Assembly: GCF_037975245.1 (NCBI RefSeq)
Contig: NC_092561.1
Location: 9,235,001 to 9,299,000 of the forward strand
Direction: 5' to 3'
DNA length: 64,000 bases
DNA from: Apostichopus japonicus
Lineage: Eukaryota; Echinodermata; Holothuroidea; Aspidochirotida; Stichopodidae
In this document: piece by piece, positions 25,601 to 36,099 of the stretch
Position numbering within the stretch: position 1 is the first letter of the stretch
How the letters are laid out: every line of letters starts with the position of its first letter
Made by a program: the position numbers and the translations under genes
Notes under the pieces: generated by a model
Told to the model about the DNA's origin: nothing
Databases searched by the model: none
What the model saw: the letters and a program-made list of their open reading frames with translations, nothing else

Positions 25601-26256
25601 GCCCCCCGGGTTAGAAAATCCCATTTTAAGGTTTTTTTCATAAGTTCTGCATAGGAGCAAACTATGAGAACATTTTAATGAAAAATCTCTTAAACAGAGC
25701 AAATTTTTAGCGGGACCTCAGATTATCCAAGGAGACCAAGTTTCTGTTGGGACAACCAAAATCAGCTCATCGAAGGAGGACAGTGGTTTCCATCAAATTT
25801 CAGATTGCATTGTCACTGAATATCTCGAAAAGATTCAAACGATAAATCCGTATCGCCCTCCTCCATTCACTTTGGAGGTACTGAAATAAAACAAAAAATA
25901 AAATAGTGTTATGATTATTCGTCCCACGGGGAATATCACCGGCCCAAAAGTGACATAATTCAGACCAGCTTATTTCGTTATTTTGGCTCATGATTGTCGC
26001 CACGATTTATCAACGTTTATTGAAAACAGAGGATGTTATAAAGTTACTTGTTAGATATTCAAGTTGAATTGCTTTACTTAACAATTGTTTTCTTGCTTTT
26101 TCTTTGCAGAATGAAAATGCTTACTTTGGGAAACCGCAAACGTATATTCTTCTCGCGTTCGTCCCTGCAATGACCCCATCAGCAACCGACAACTCGAAAT
26201 ATTTGAGACCAGTGCTGCAGTGCCTTTCCAGTTGGAAGTCAGACGATCAACAGTAA
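16657..26256 (+). CDS. DED protein with C-terminal extension, 3 coding exons
   Basis: Exon 1 follows acceptor CTTTCCAG and runs 16657-16951 to donor GTAAGT (phase 1). It encodes a DED-like fold: YGKMKVTLSDYLTKTNCERI, then DLIDKLEAEEIVGIGNYDRL and a final helix LRQAANIVVDF; it is a paralogue of the 3031 protein and likewise lacks RxDL. I join it to 25711-25877 (acceptor AAATTTTTAG, phase 1) and 26110-26256 (acceptor TTTTTCTTTGCAG, phase 0), ending TAA, for 202 residues. The extension has acidic/Ser-rich KISSSKEDSGFHQIS, resembling a phospho-regulated DSG motif, and a proline patch NPYRPPPF. The agreement of both phases with open frames supports the model. Weak points: the exon 2 donor is GTACTG, reading through it gives a stop after four residues (then AATAAA), and unspliced exon 1 gives a 100-residue DED-only product. 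The 8.8-kb intron holds a hAT element, a foldback-like element and long repeats. Confidence 0.55.
17745..18505. repeat. Interior block shared with 34205-34965 (inverted)
   Basis: The reverse complement of 34205-34965 follows this block nearly end to end; for example CACCTGTTTGTTAACATTTT at 34240 answers AAAAATGTTAACAAACAGGTG near 18473, and the TTTACGAAAGATCGAGCAAA segment at 17793 answers 34896-34915. Both copies are internal to hAT-like elements with different ends, so the ends and the interior have been shuffled. Confidence 0.7.
18988..19025. repeat. 38-bp perfect palindrome
   Basis: GTTGTTTTTAGTGTGTTCG is followed at once by its exact reverse complement, with no spacer. It lies within the hAT element at 17459-19112. 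Confidence 0.9.
19121..19832. other. Unassigned intron sequence
   Basis: Several acceptor-like AG sites precede an open stretch ending at 19334, but none gives a frame that continues from the phase-1 end of the DED exon, so I do not call an exon. Confidence 0.35.
19833..20159. repeat. Dispersed repeat with polypurine core, copy 2
   Basis: Same order as 10102-10406: GTATCCAGGGGGGAGGGCG, a GGGGGCGCGCGCCCCCC hairpin-like block, an A/G tract at 19880-20050, then GGTAGCCAGTGAC and CCGACAACTCCA. Confidence 0.75.
20160..20810. repeat. Dispersed repeat starting with a hairpin
   Basis: Opens with AGCTCATACCAGCATGCTGG and its near-perfect inverse (20160-20187, one mismatch). It contains two related sub-blocks about 296 bp apart (ATGAAACTTGGACACAA near 20270 and ATGAAACTTGGTCACAA near 20567), each followed by GGTCA-type half-sites such as GAGGTCAAATGTCA. 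The style resembles noncoding interspersed repeats of marine invertebrates; the family is not identified. Confidence 0.5.
21069..23776. mobile_element. Foldback-like element with tandem-repeat inverted arms
   Basis: The left end TGGAACGCGAAAAGGGCAAC and the right end GTTGCCCTTTTCGCGTTCCA are exact inverses, flanked by TA on both sides (21067-21068, 23777-23778). Inside each end comes an arm of short tandem units of the type GTTGATGTCTAAACTYACGT: about 170 bp on the left and about 350 bp on the right. The middle has a 100-118-bp tandem repeat (GAATGTCGG.AATCAAGTA at 21644, 21762, 21863) and a 20-bp-stem hairpin at 23083-23146. No transposase is recognised among its short frames. Structure resembles foldback elements; the TA flank may instead place it with Tc1/mariner-like elements. 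It lies in the DED gene 2 intron. Confidence 0.7.
23083..23146. repeat. Long hairpin within the foldback-like element
   Basis: CATGTAAATATCGTTAACAAC pairs with GTTGTTAAGGATATTTACATG, with one mismatch, across a loop of about 22 nt that itself contains TTTTGTTCGACAAA. Confidence 0.8.
23779..24055. other. Unassigned; possible end of a CAGTGGTG element
   Basis: CCAGTGGTGTGGCCAGTA near 23888 and CACCATTGGTGC near 24038 look like degraded inverted ends of another hAT-like insertion. No gene seen. Confidence 0.3.
24056..25620. repeat. Long dispersed repeat, copy 2
   Basis: Colinear with 10407-12225 and in the same orientation, including both copies of the 100-bp core (24291-24389 and 25495-25593). 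It lacks the MITE found in copy 1. It ends about 90 bp before the second coding exon of DED gene 2. Confidence 0.7.
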
Positions 26257-26519
26257 AATCAATAGACAAGTTCACCTGACCAGACGACTATAGCGATTGT
26301 AGTTAACTCTCTGGGAAAATGTATGTGACCATTGATAGGTACATTGTTTATTCCTCACACCTCCACTCCACTGCACACTTCCCAATAACCACTTCATTTT
26401 GAGAAGTGACCTTATGACCTTTTAATTTTTAAACCCATTCTGTGGTGAATACATAAATAGAGGTTCACCAGCATAGTACTATGCATGCTCTTAAGGAATA
26501 ATGATCTAAGTCATTACTC

Positions 26520-26960
26520 TCTCGTCCATGTTGAATATGGCGGTCGACCGTAAAATGACAAAACCATCTGTTCATTCGACCAGTTGAGAGATGACTCTGA
26601 AATTTGGATGAAAAGTTAGATGCAATTTAAAAAAAAATAAATAAAAAAAATGTCATTCTTTTTGAATATGGCTGTCAACTGTAAACTGATATACCATTTA
26701 ATCAATTAAGGAATTAAAAAAAAAATAAAAAAATAAAGATAGTGAAAAATATTGATCTAAGTCATTACTCTCTCGTTCATGTTGAATATGGCGGTTGACT
26801 GTAAAATGACAAACCGTCTGTTCATTCGACCTATTGGGAGATGAAAAGTTAGAACCAATTAAAAAAAAAGAAAAAGAAAAAAAAAGAAACTGTTGTTCAT
26901 GTTGAATATGGCGGTCGACTGTAAAATGACTAACCATTTAAGCAATTAAGGAAATAAAAA
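26520..26960. repeat. Tandem array of 118-131-bp units
   Basis: TTGAATATGGCGGTCGACTG or close variants recur at 26529, 26660, 26781 and 26899, each followed by TAAAATGAC and separated by A-rich tracts. The array begins about 260 bp after the stop of DED gene 2 and may lie in its 3' UTR. Confidence 0.8.
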
Positions 26961-28204
26961 AAAATAATAATACAGATAATAATATTAGTAAACATGAAAG
27001 CACTGTAAAGAGTACAGTATCTCAATAGGATGAGATAGGAAACTATCTGTACCATCCACTGATGATGATGTTTAAGGATTAAATCAAATGTTACTGTGAT
27101 TGAACGCAACCTGGACCGGTGTCGTAGAGAGGCCATTTTATGGGGTTCCATCTTTCTTTTCAACTTGAATTGCCATGAGACAGAATTTTGCGGGAAATCA
27201 ATGCTTCGGAACTTCTAATAGTTGTCGTGATCGTTTTCAATGGCAGTTGATTTCTGTCATGAACCATAAAGGACGAAGGATGTTAAAAGGAAAAAATGAC
27301 TCCCATAATGCAAAGCAGTTTTGAGTTTTTAATATCGTTTATTATTCGCAATGACTGTATGGCATAAATTTTATTATTTGTGGTCAAAGGTGGCAGATAA
27401 AGACACTGCATGAAAAACCAGTAGCATCAATGTATACAAGAAAAAAGTATTAACAGAAGTAGGTTGCAAACTTGTCATTCTGGGAGAAATTAAAATTCCT
27501 TCCATCTTGTTATTGTGGAATATTTTGTATCCTTCTTGAGGTTGATAATTCCAAACCTACAGACCAGTACTACTGGAAAAGATAAGCCACTACTGTAATC
27601 CATGGTTTTAGAAATTCATTTCATTCAACCGAAACATGTTCTTTTTACCTTCATGTGAACAAGATTTGTTTGTTTTTTAATGAATTATTAACATGTCATT
27701 TCAAGGCCATCAAAGGTCTAAATTTTTTCCTGTGAATTTTTGTGTTGCAGCTGAGGATGAGACCTATCATAGTCTGTGTGTTAGACTTGGATGTCCAGTC
27801 ACTTTGTTAGTTGATGAGGTCCAAATGTTTTAAAGGGGCTCATTTGCCCCCCAAAAATGAATACAAGTGGGATAACAATGCTTTGGTGACTGATAGCATT
27901 GTTTTTGTAAAATTGAGGAGCAAATTTTTCAAGTTTGGAGGGAATTTGATCAATATGTTTCTGTTTACTGTACTGATTCTGTATTTTCCTTTCAATATGT
28001 GTAATCTCGTCAACTTCATTCATTATCTGTTTAATTTTGGTTTAATATCAAACTCTTTCGTACGTAAAACATTGATACTAAAATCTAAAATTCACCATCA
28101 TAAGGTATCTCAATTTTATATATGTAGTGAGCATTGAGTATGGAGACAGGAAGGTAGAAAGTATGATTATGAATGAACTGGCCTTGTTGTGTGATCTCTA
28201 TCTG
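26961..28204 (+). other. Mostly unassigned; one exon-like segment at 27751-27833
   Basis: No recognised gene. A strong acceptor (TTTTTGTGTTGCAG, ending 27750) precedes a frame of 26 residues ending TAA at 27831-27833 (EDETYHSLCVRLGCPVTLLV followed by six more residues). Its phase (two leading bases) would also accept the DED exon of gene 2, so it may be an alternative last exon. Evidence is limited to splice motif and phase. Confidence 0.25.
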
Positions 28205-28472
28205 TCAAGGGTGGAGGAACCAGGGGGGCTGGGGGGCACTAGCCCCCCAGTTAAAAATATGGGGTGGCGGAAGTATCATTCCGCCCCCCCCCCCCCCGCT
28301 TCGCAAGTCAGAAAACCCCTTTTTCATTTCCAAACGAGAAAAAAATCTCATTTGGAGCACCAAATTGCATCTAAGGCCAGGTGAAAATTCAAAATTATTT
28401 ACAAAATGGAGTGGGTGTTGAAATGTGCTATATTGCACCAAATTGCATCTGAGGCCACCTGGAAATGCAATT
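28205..28472. repeat. G-rich repeat fragment
   Basis: GGAACCAGGGGGGCTGGGGG, its inverse CTAGCCCCCCAG and a C tract (28284-28297) followed by a CTTCGCAAGTC block resemble ends of interspersed DNA elements elsewhere in the window. Boundaries are unclear. Confidence 0.4.
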
Positions 28473-28729
28473 GATAGCTCGATTCCTGCCTAGTCCATTA
28501 TGTTGTGTCCTTGGGCAAGATGCTTTATCTCACTTGCCTATCTCCACCCAGGGTTAAATGGGTACCTGTGAGGTAACTTGTCATTGGGTGCAGTATATAA
28601 CTGCTGCCGACTGGAGGGATTGTCTCTGGGACAGGTTATCATTGACCAAGGGTAATATAACGTCTGTAAAGCGCTTTGAGACCTATAGCTGGCATAAAGC
28701 GCTATATAAAAAGCAAATATTATTATTAA
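28473..28729 (+). mobile_element. tRNA-related SINE (5' truncated)
   Basis: Starts at a B-box-like AGCTCGATTCC (28476-28486), has a body with CTTGGGCAAGATGCTTTATC and ACCCAGGGTTAAATGGGTACC-type blocks, then GTAAAGCGCTTTGAGACC, AAGCGCTATATAAA and a (TTA)n tail. The A box is missing, so the copy is truncated at the 5' end. Its 3' end matches that of the LINE fragment at 60410-60760, indicating which LINE type mobilised it. Confidence 0.8.
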
Positions 28730-28849
28730 CTTTGGTAATAAGGTGATCAATATAATTGCCAAGTGAACAAAGTTGGTTTGGGTTTCGATGACAAGAGAAA
28801 CCAATGCAGTCATGATGGCGTGTGTAAGTATGTCTGTGTGTGTGTGATG

Positions 28850-29200
28850 CCCAGTTTGTAATCATGGTATATCAAGATAGGAATCATGGATACTTTGCAT
28901 ACATGGCACGTAGACGCCCCATATCGAGTATAAGAATCCTATTGTTTTTGGCGGAGGTCAAAGGTCATCTGATATCAGCAGAGATTGAACTGAAAACCGT
29001 TCTAAACACGATATCTCATGATAGGAAGTATGAATACTTTTTATACGTGGCATGTGTATGAGTCATATTAAGTAGAAGACCCTTTTTGCTTTTTGTGGAG
29101 GTCAAAGGTCACCAGAGGTCAAATACTCAAAATTTTGTAACACTAAATCTCAAGATAGGAATCATGGATACTTTTCATACTTTAAATTTAATGCCACATA
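28850..29200. repeat. 144-bp tandem repeat with AGGTCAAAGGTCA
   Basis: About 2.3 units, each with TATCWMRATAGGAA.CATGGATAC and a perfect AGGTCAAAGGTCA (28955-28967 and 29099-29111). That 13-mer is a DR1 nuclear-receptor half-site pair, but its presence in a repeat does not show function. Confidence 0.7.
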
Positions 29201-30539
29201 AAGTAAACTGACCTGTGTTTATCATGCCATAGTGTAATTGTACATCAAAATAGTGGTCCATAAGAGAGATTATAAGATGTCTGGTGAACAAGCAGAAGTC
29301 TAGTGTTATGAAGTCATCGAAACCTCTTTGCATTCTAGTTGTTGTTGTGTTGTGCTTTTTCAGTAAAATCCTTTATTTTCTTTTTTTTTCCATCTAAATA
29401 ATACTATATGCCTTAAGACAGTCTTACCATTCGCAACTGAAATAAACCATTGATTTTTGTCTGTGTTTGTGAAGTCTTTCTTAAGTTATGTTTACGTTTT
29501 CTAAAAGAAGATTAATTGTTACAGAATGATCATGAAATGTGTGAAAGCTTAATAAATATAATCTCAAATTGTATACTTTCTATGAGTAATCTGGGATTCA
29601 TTTGAACTTTTTCTTTGACATTGAGTGGCGCTCAATGGAAATGAATTTGGAGTCACTCAAATCACCAGCCTTATTCACTCCTCCCCTTGATGTCTAATAA
29701 AATCATACTGTACAATATTCCAGTCAAAGTAGCTTAAGTTCTGAAATCATAAGTGCGTAGGTCACTGTTTACTGTCGAAGTCGAATTTGCCGGCCAAGGG
29801 GAGGGGGGGGGGGGGCTGCATCGCCTTGTATAATGTTATTGCCGAAGTTCTTTGTAGTGGACTGAACTATTGCTTTAACATTGAAAGGCTTTTACCATGA
29901 TTGTAAAGTAGCACCTAGGGCCATAGCCGCAAGGGGAGGGGTGGGAACCTTCCCCAGCCCCACCCAATTGTTTCAGACTTTCTTCCAAATGACCTATATC
30001 TATAGGCTCACGCTATAAAAGGAATTACTTGTACTCCACAAATGTAGTAATATGGATGGGACTGACAGCACCATTTTGCAACTTAAGCCCCATATGAAAG
30101 TTACCCCACCCCCCCCCCCCATAGACTCCAGGACGGAAATGATCTAAAATTTGTGCCTTATAAAAAGTCGGACTCTGGGCCAATGGCCCTGGCACGACCT
30201 GTTTCTTCCCCGAAAATAAAAGAAAGATAATTTATGAAATTAGTGAAATCATATAGATATATGGTCAATGTGTTACGGGAAACAGTCCCAAATGGCGTGC
30301 CATGGTATTATTTTTTCTCCATGATTTTCGAGGAAATTGGCAAGCATGTATAGGTGTTCGAGGTCCGTAACATATGCTAACAATATGATTCTGTTGCTTG
30401 AAAACAACAGCAAGTCCTGCCCCTGCATTAATTTCGTTCCCCGTGGTTCGTTTGCCTCACATAGATATAGCATAGGTCAGCGGACCCCCACGGGGTGTGG
30501 ATATGGGGTGCCATACACCAGCCCGCCCCCGTCCCAAAA
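29201..30539. other. Unassigned sequence with G/C tracts
   Basis: No gene seen. A G tract (29803-29815) and a C tract (30107-30120) lie in decayed repeat-like sequence (GGGCCATAGCCGCAAGGGG near 29920). Confidence 0.35.
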
Positions 30540-31163
30540 ATATTTGGCACCAGGAAAAGACACTAGGTAGATACACGACTATTTCCGACTTCTATTGACA
30601 ATAATTTACATTCATCTACTTCCAATTCTGCAATTTCCGTATTTCTATATGCAGTTACTTCAAAAAGGAGCAAGGGAGTAAGATACTATGATTTTTAACA
30701 CTGAAAGATGACTGACCAGCATACTTCATCGGGAGATCGAAACTACTGGTCATTCATCACGCAAAGCTCCTAATCCTGTTTCCTGGGAGGGGGGAAAGGT
30801 TTGGTGGATCGATAGGTCTAGTCAGTCTTAGTCACTCTTGTTCAGAATTCTACTCTTCACCTTCTTTGACCTTTGACCTTTCGTTCTGAGAGTCTGCGAG
30901 ACGCATGTTTCCATCATGAGACATCTTTCTACCAAATTTGAAGATAACCTGCCCAGCCGTTTATCAAGCGCTTTTGACACAAAATTGCACTGCTCAGGAA
31001 CATGAACTGTCACAGGGGAAACCGTATCCTATAGGCTCTATTGACTCCAATATCTCATCCTCTCTATCGGAATGACGAGATAACCAAGACTACGGATGAC
31101 AGTGTACACAACATATTATTGTCGCTATCGGGCAGAATATATTGTTGCCACCCGATAACGCCA

Positions 31164-31561
31164 TATATAAGTACAGCTATAGTGATATGTGTGTTTGCAG
31201 AAGCCGCATATGGTTACCAAGCAACTGGTGCGCATGCTAGATTTACGGTTCTTAACCCTTGAGAGACATGGTACAGCGCGATCCAAAATCGGACGCTATA
31301 TATTAATGCTAAACGACGAAGGGGCCAGGCGCCCTACCTTATCTCTGCTTTGCCCACTGTACAACGGCAGCTCCATGTGTGTACACGCAGATCTGGTGCA
31401 GCGCAATACGATATCTTTGTACGCATCACGCAGAAAGTTTCTAGACGCAACACGTACAAATCAGCACCGATATATACATGTAACACTATGTAGATATTTG
31501 CGCGCGTTCAAAGGCATCGTATGCACACGAAAACATTAATTTACATATGTGACGAAATAAA
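31164..31561 (+). promoter_or_regulatory. TATA box and upstream module of kinase copy 1
   Basis: TATATAA at 31164-31170 is followed 385 bp later by AATAAA (31556-31561), both before the kinase start codon. Copy 2 keeps the same two signals (TATAAG at 52311, AATAAA at 52700). The 116-residue frame between them in copy 1 is not conserved in copy 2, so it is probably noncoding. Either this is the kinase promoter and 5' UTR, or a TATA-to-polyA unit such as a solo LTR carried in the duplication. Confidence 0.35.
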
Positions 31562-31699
31562 GGTTGTGAACCTTATCAATGACAACAACAACATTCACAT
31601 TAATAACACAGTATTATACGCGTTTTGCTATACGAGTGTTACACACGTACTTTCGAAAGCTTCTTGAAATCTTCGGGTTTTAATCAAAACATCATCAGA

Positions 31700-34600
31700 A
31701 TGAATCAAAAACTTACTCTTGATTTGCTTCGCTTGGCTGGTAAGTATATATAACTTTGTGAATATCCTCTTTTTTTCCCAATAAACTGTTAAACTGATTC
31801 TACCAATCAACCGCTGCAAAGACTTTCTGCCTGCCCACATATAAAAAAAAAAACACAAACAACGTGCAATAATTAGTTATTACAATAAAAGCATATGCCC
31901 GATTCTTATATACAAAGTTGATTAGGCAAGTCGTTGGGCCAATAGTGTTGCTCCTTGGTAAAGTAACGTAATTTCTCGGACATTATCGATGTGTGATATG
32001 TAAGTAGCTAACGTTATCTGTTCTGAGCATGCTCACTACATATATACATGTGTTATGATGCAAACGCATTCATGCAGTTATAGCCTGTTCTTATTTTGTT
32101 AACGTGTTGTAGGCGGGATTTTACGAATTAAGGGTTGTGGATGTTGGTTCGTTGAATACAATGCCCACATAGGTGGGGTGGGGGGGGGGGGGGTCTGGTA
32201 CACCAGAAGAAAATTTCAAAGTTTACACGCCAAAATGGTGCATTCAGAGACTTATTTAGACTATAAGTTTGGTCTTTAATTCGGTCTAAACGCGAGGTGG
32301 TGCTAATAAATACTTTTGAATGGTAAAACTATTCAGTTTGTACGCCAATGAATAAAAGACTACAACATGATACGACAATGGCTTCACTTTACTTCATCAT
32401 TCGAAAATAACCTTTAAATTTCTTTAACAGGATTACTTGGCTTCTGTAGAGACTCCAAAAATCGCCATACTGGACGAGAGATAGATTCAGTGTTTGATAC
32501 ACTGGCATCAGATGTTAGCTCTTTGTTAAAGTAAGTATTTTACGACACAATGATAAGAGACACATGTGTTGTAGGATTATCAGTCGTTTATCAAGGACTC
32601 TGCCCGGTAGCTGTGCCTAGCCCCCCACCCCCTCCTCCCTCTCCCCAAATATTTGTCTATTTTCTTAGCCGTTTGGGAGTTGTTCTTCAACAAGATTTCC
32701 GTCATATAAGCCAACGATGATGGTTGGGTTTGAGTCGACTCTAATCTTGACATAATTTCATCATTTGTTGCAGGAGTTATCAGGAGATTGAAGATCAGAA
32801 TCTCAAACTGAAACAAGAACTTCGTTCCTGTCGTTGCCGAGGAGCAAGGTCCGCCCACAATGGACCAAATGGCAAGAAAAGGAAGGTATGTTGCTTACCT
32901 TAAAGTAAAATATTCAATGACCATCTTGACTTATCATGGTTTCTATGTGATTGCAATGAAGGAAGAATATGCGTTTGGTGAACAGGAGCGTAACCACGTA
33001 TACGTTGGTGGCGGGGGTGTTATCCTCACCCCTGCCCACTCCCTCCCCGCTGGTTGACAGAATATTGCAAAATTCCTAGACAGATATATAACCTGCACTT
33101 GCGGTATACAACCTAAACAATCGAAATTTCTTCAACAACGTTTCAAAAGTTTCTGGTCATTTTGTAGAAATGAATTTCTAATAACCATATGTATTGTGTG
33201 TTACTATATATTGAACAAATAAAGTACAGTTTTAATGCGATTTGTTCGAATATATTCAGTATACCGTCGATAGTGTAAGCCAGTCTTATTATGGCAACTT
33301 TTATACCTGTAGGTATTCCCAATATTAATAGTAAGCCGGATACGTAACTGCAGTGATAAAAAGAAGCATCACCAAATCACCCACGCCTTCCCCCACCCTG
33401 CCCCACCCCTTCCCACCCCTTTCCTACCCTTCCTCACCGCTTTATGTGTTTTTGTGTCAAAGTTTAACACATTTGATGTTTGTCTTCACAGAGGAGACAT
33501 CAAAGCACTTCATCCTCTGGCCGAAATCACAAGCAACGTCACAGCAACAGGGCTGTCGTAAACGCTAACGGCAGGAACTTGAGCAATGGTAGCAACGGTG
33601 GTGCTGCTGGTAACATTAGTGGTGCTTATGGTTACGGCAGCATTGCGCAGACCAATGGCAGTAGCAACCAAAGTCACACGAACGGGTACAGCAACAGTAG
33701 TGGCTCCAACTCTAGTTCCAGTCACCAGATAGTTGTGCCACATGACGTCATGGTCAAGGCGCAGGCGGAAATGCGAAAAGCCGGTTACGAGCTTCTTGAT
33801 CAGCTTGGACACGGTGGCTTTGGTTTGGTCTACAGAGGACGACCACTGAACAATACTCCCTACACCCCAAGTCTGGTAAATATATATATATATCAGGGTT
33901 CTGCCCAGGGTGGATTGAGTGCCGGCAGGACTATCTAAGCGGAGCGCCACCATCGGTTGGCGCGGTGCGTACAAGAAAATTTTGGGTTTTGGAAACCCCC
34001 CAGATGGCCGGAAACGGCCCTTCCCGAGTATTCTGAGCCACATGTAGACAGCTTTGAAATGAGATCTCATGTCTGGAATTTTTCATAATTAATGAAAAAA
34101 GTTAGGACAAATATCTGGAGCACCAGAGTACAGACCAGCCGGTGGTGCCTATTATTAAATAAATCATTCAGGCTACATGTGCCGCGAATTTTCCCAGGTA
34201 CCTTGCCAAACAACTGTGAGATCATCCCATGTCTAACACCTGTTTGTTAACATTTTTTGGCACGTTGCCAGGGAACTTTTCATGGAGTAAACTTTTTTCG
34301 TTCCACTCTAGAATTAATTAGGTCAGTCAGTAAAGGATCGGTAAAGTTATGCGAAATGATATCTTAGACGCTCAAGAAAAGTAGGTAAAATATCCCCGTT
34401 AAATTTAGGTAAAACACACCTCAAGCCAACTGACTCCTCCGCATGCACACCCCATGAAACACGAGGCACAGTCCATACCATACACGCATAGCACGATATC
34501 AAGGCCCCCTTGCTATGGCCGTCTTTATGAAAGTTACCCTTGTAATCACATGTTTTAGGCCCCTTGGCATGATTAACTCAATGCTAAATATTGTTTCCAT

Positions 34601-36028
34601 GTTCTTGTAGAAAACGTAAACTCCGCAAAATACAATTAGTTTTGATTTTGTAGTTACGTGAGATCCGTTATAACCGCCGAGGTGGTTAGGCTATTTGCTA
34701 TACACTTAACTATGGTAGGATATTATTTTTTCGGTATTTTTGGAAATGCTAGAAAATACTTTCTTTTCCCCCGCTTAACACCAGATGTGGTCTTACGGTA
34801 TATTCATAAATGGATGCACTAGAGCCTTGTTTACATGACGTTAGTTGCATTTAGTACGCTAGCAAGTTTGGCGTGAATTTTTCGAAAGTGCTTTGCTCGA
34901 TCTTTCGTAAAATTTGAAAGGTGTAGCCTACCACCTTTCCGTACACAATTGGTACACAATTGATTTTCAGTTTGTTCTCTGTACGGTGAAGTGAATAAGT
35001 TGTACATTGAGTATAAACTCATCGCGAATGCAAAAAACGATGCGGGGATTTCCAGCAGACAAATGTTTTCTTTGCAGGATTACTGAGTCAGTTGAAGGGA
35101 ATCCCGCACCTTAGTGGGAACACTGAACTGAAGTCAAATTCATACGAAAGAAAACGTTTACTAACCAACATACAATACAAATATAAAAGAACGTGGAATG
35201 GCAATATTGTTCAAAACATTTCCCGCGAGGCTGATTTATTACAGCAACCTTCCCGCGCTGGGCCGTGGGTGTCCGTGTGACACGTATACCCTGAAGCTTG
35301 CGAAATAGCCATTGTAAGTGGGTTGGGGACACATCATTACTCGTTGGTATTGTGACTAAAATTGCTAGCACGCTCTCTGAACATTTTCCTTTTGTTTCTG
35401 AAACTTTTCTTGTGAAATTTTACATTTAGTTTTTTTTATAGCTGTACTGATTTGTCCTTTGTGTTTTTTTTTTCGTCCCGTTTTTTTTTTCTATTTTTTT
35501 TGTCCGATTTTTTTTTTTTCGCCAGCCGGGCTGGATTTCCCGCGAGCATCGCGGAATTCCCGCGAACCTTGTTCGGACGGTTCGCAAGGTTTTCCAGCCC
35601 TTGTCACTCGTGCCAAATACAATATGATGTAAATTCACCCGCTACGAAGGTTAACGGCCGTATGTGTACTAGCTAGCTGGATAGTGCCTGTGTCTCGCGC
35701 GATAAAAGTAGATATAAATGAAACTATCAAAAGTAAGATCGGGAGTTGGAAACGGAAAACAGTCATTGATCTGGAATGCGGAACTCCGGTAATTTTTACT
35801 AAGTATGACACTGTGATGTGTTGGATATTTTGAACAGTTATGAACTGGATTTCCCCTAGTCTCAAACAGATTGTTTCTGTACGTTCGACCCTCCGGCTAT
35901 GGAGCTGTTTCTTGGAGTTCCTATCGAAAATAAGTGCCGGTCGGAAAAGTCACTCAGGCAGATTGTGGCGGTCGGTAATTCAGCGTGCTGGTCGGGCCCG
36001 ACCGGCGCCGACCGGCAGCGGCAGAACC

Positions 36029-36099
<71 letters not shown>

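Noticed and set aside
31189-31539. 116-residue frame upstream of kinase copy 1
   Set aside because: The duplicated segment in front of copy 2 does not keep this frame, so coding is unlikely.
33510-34070. 186-residue minus-strand frame
   Set aside because: It is the antisense of kinase exon 4 running into the hAT insertion.
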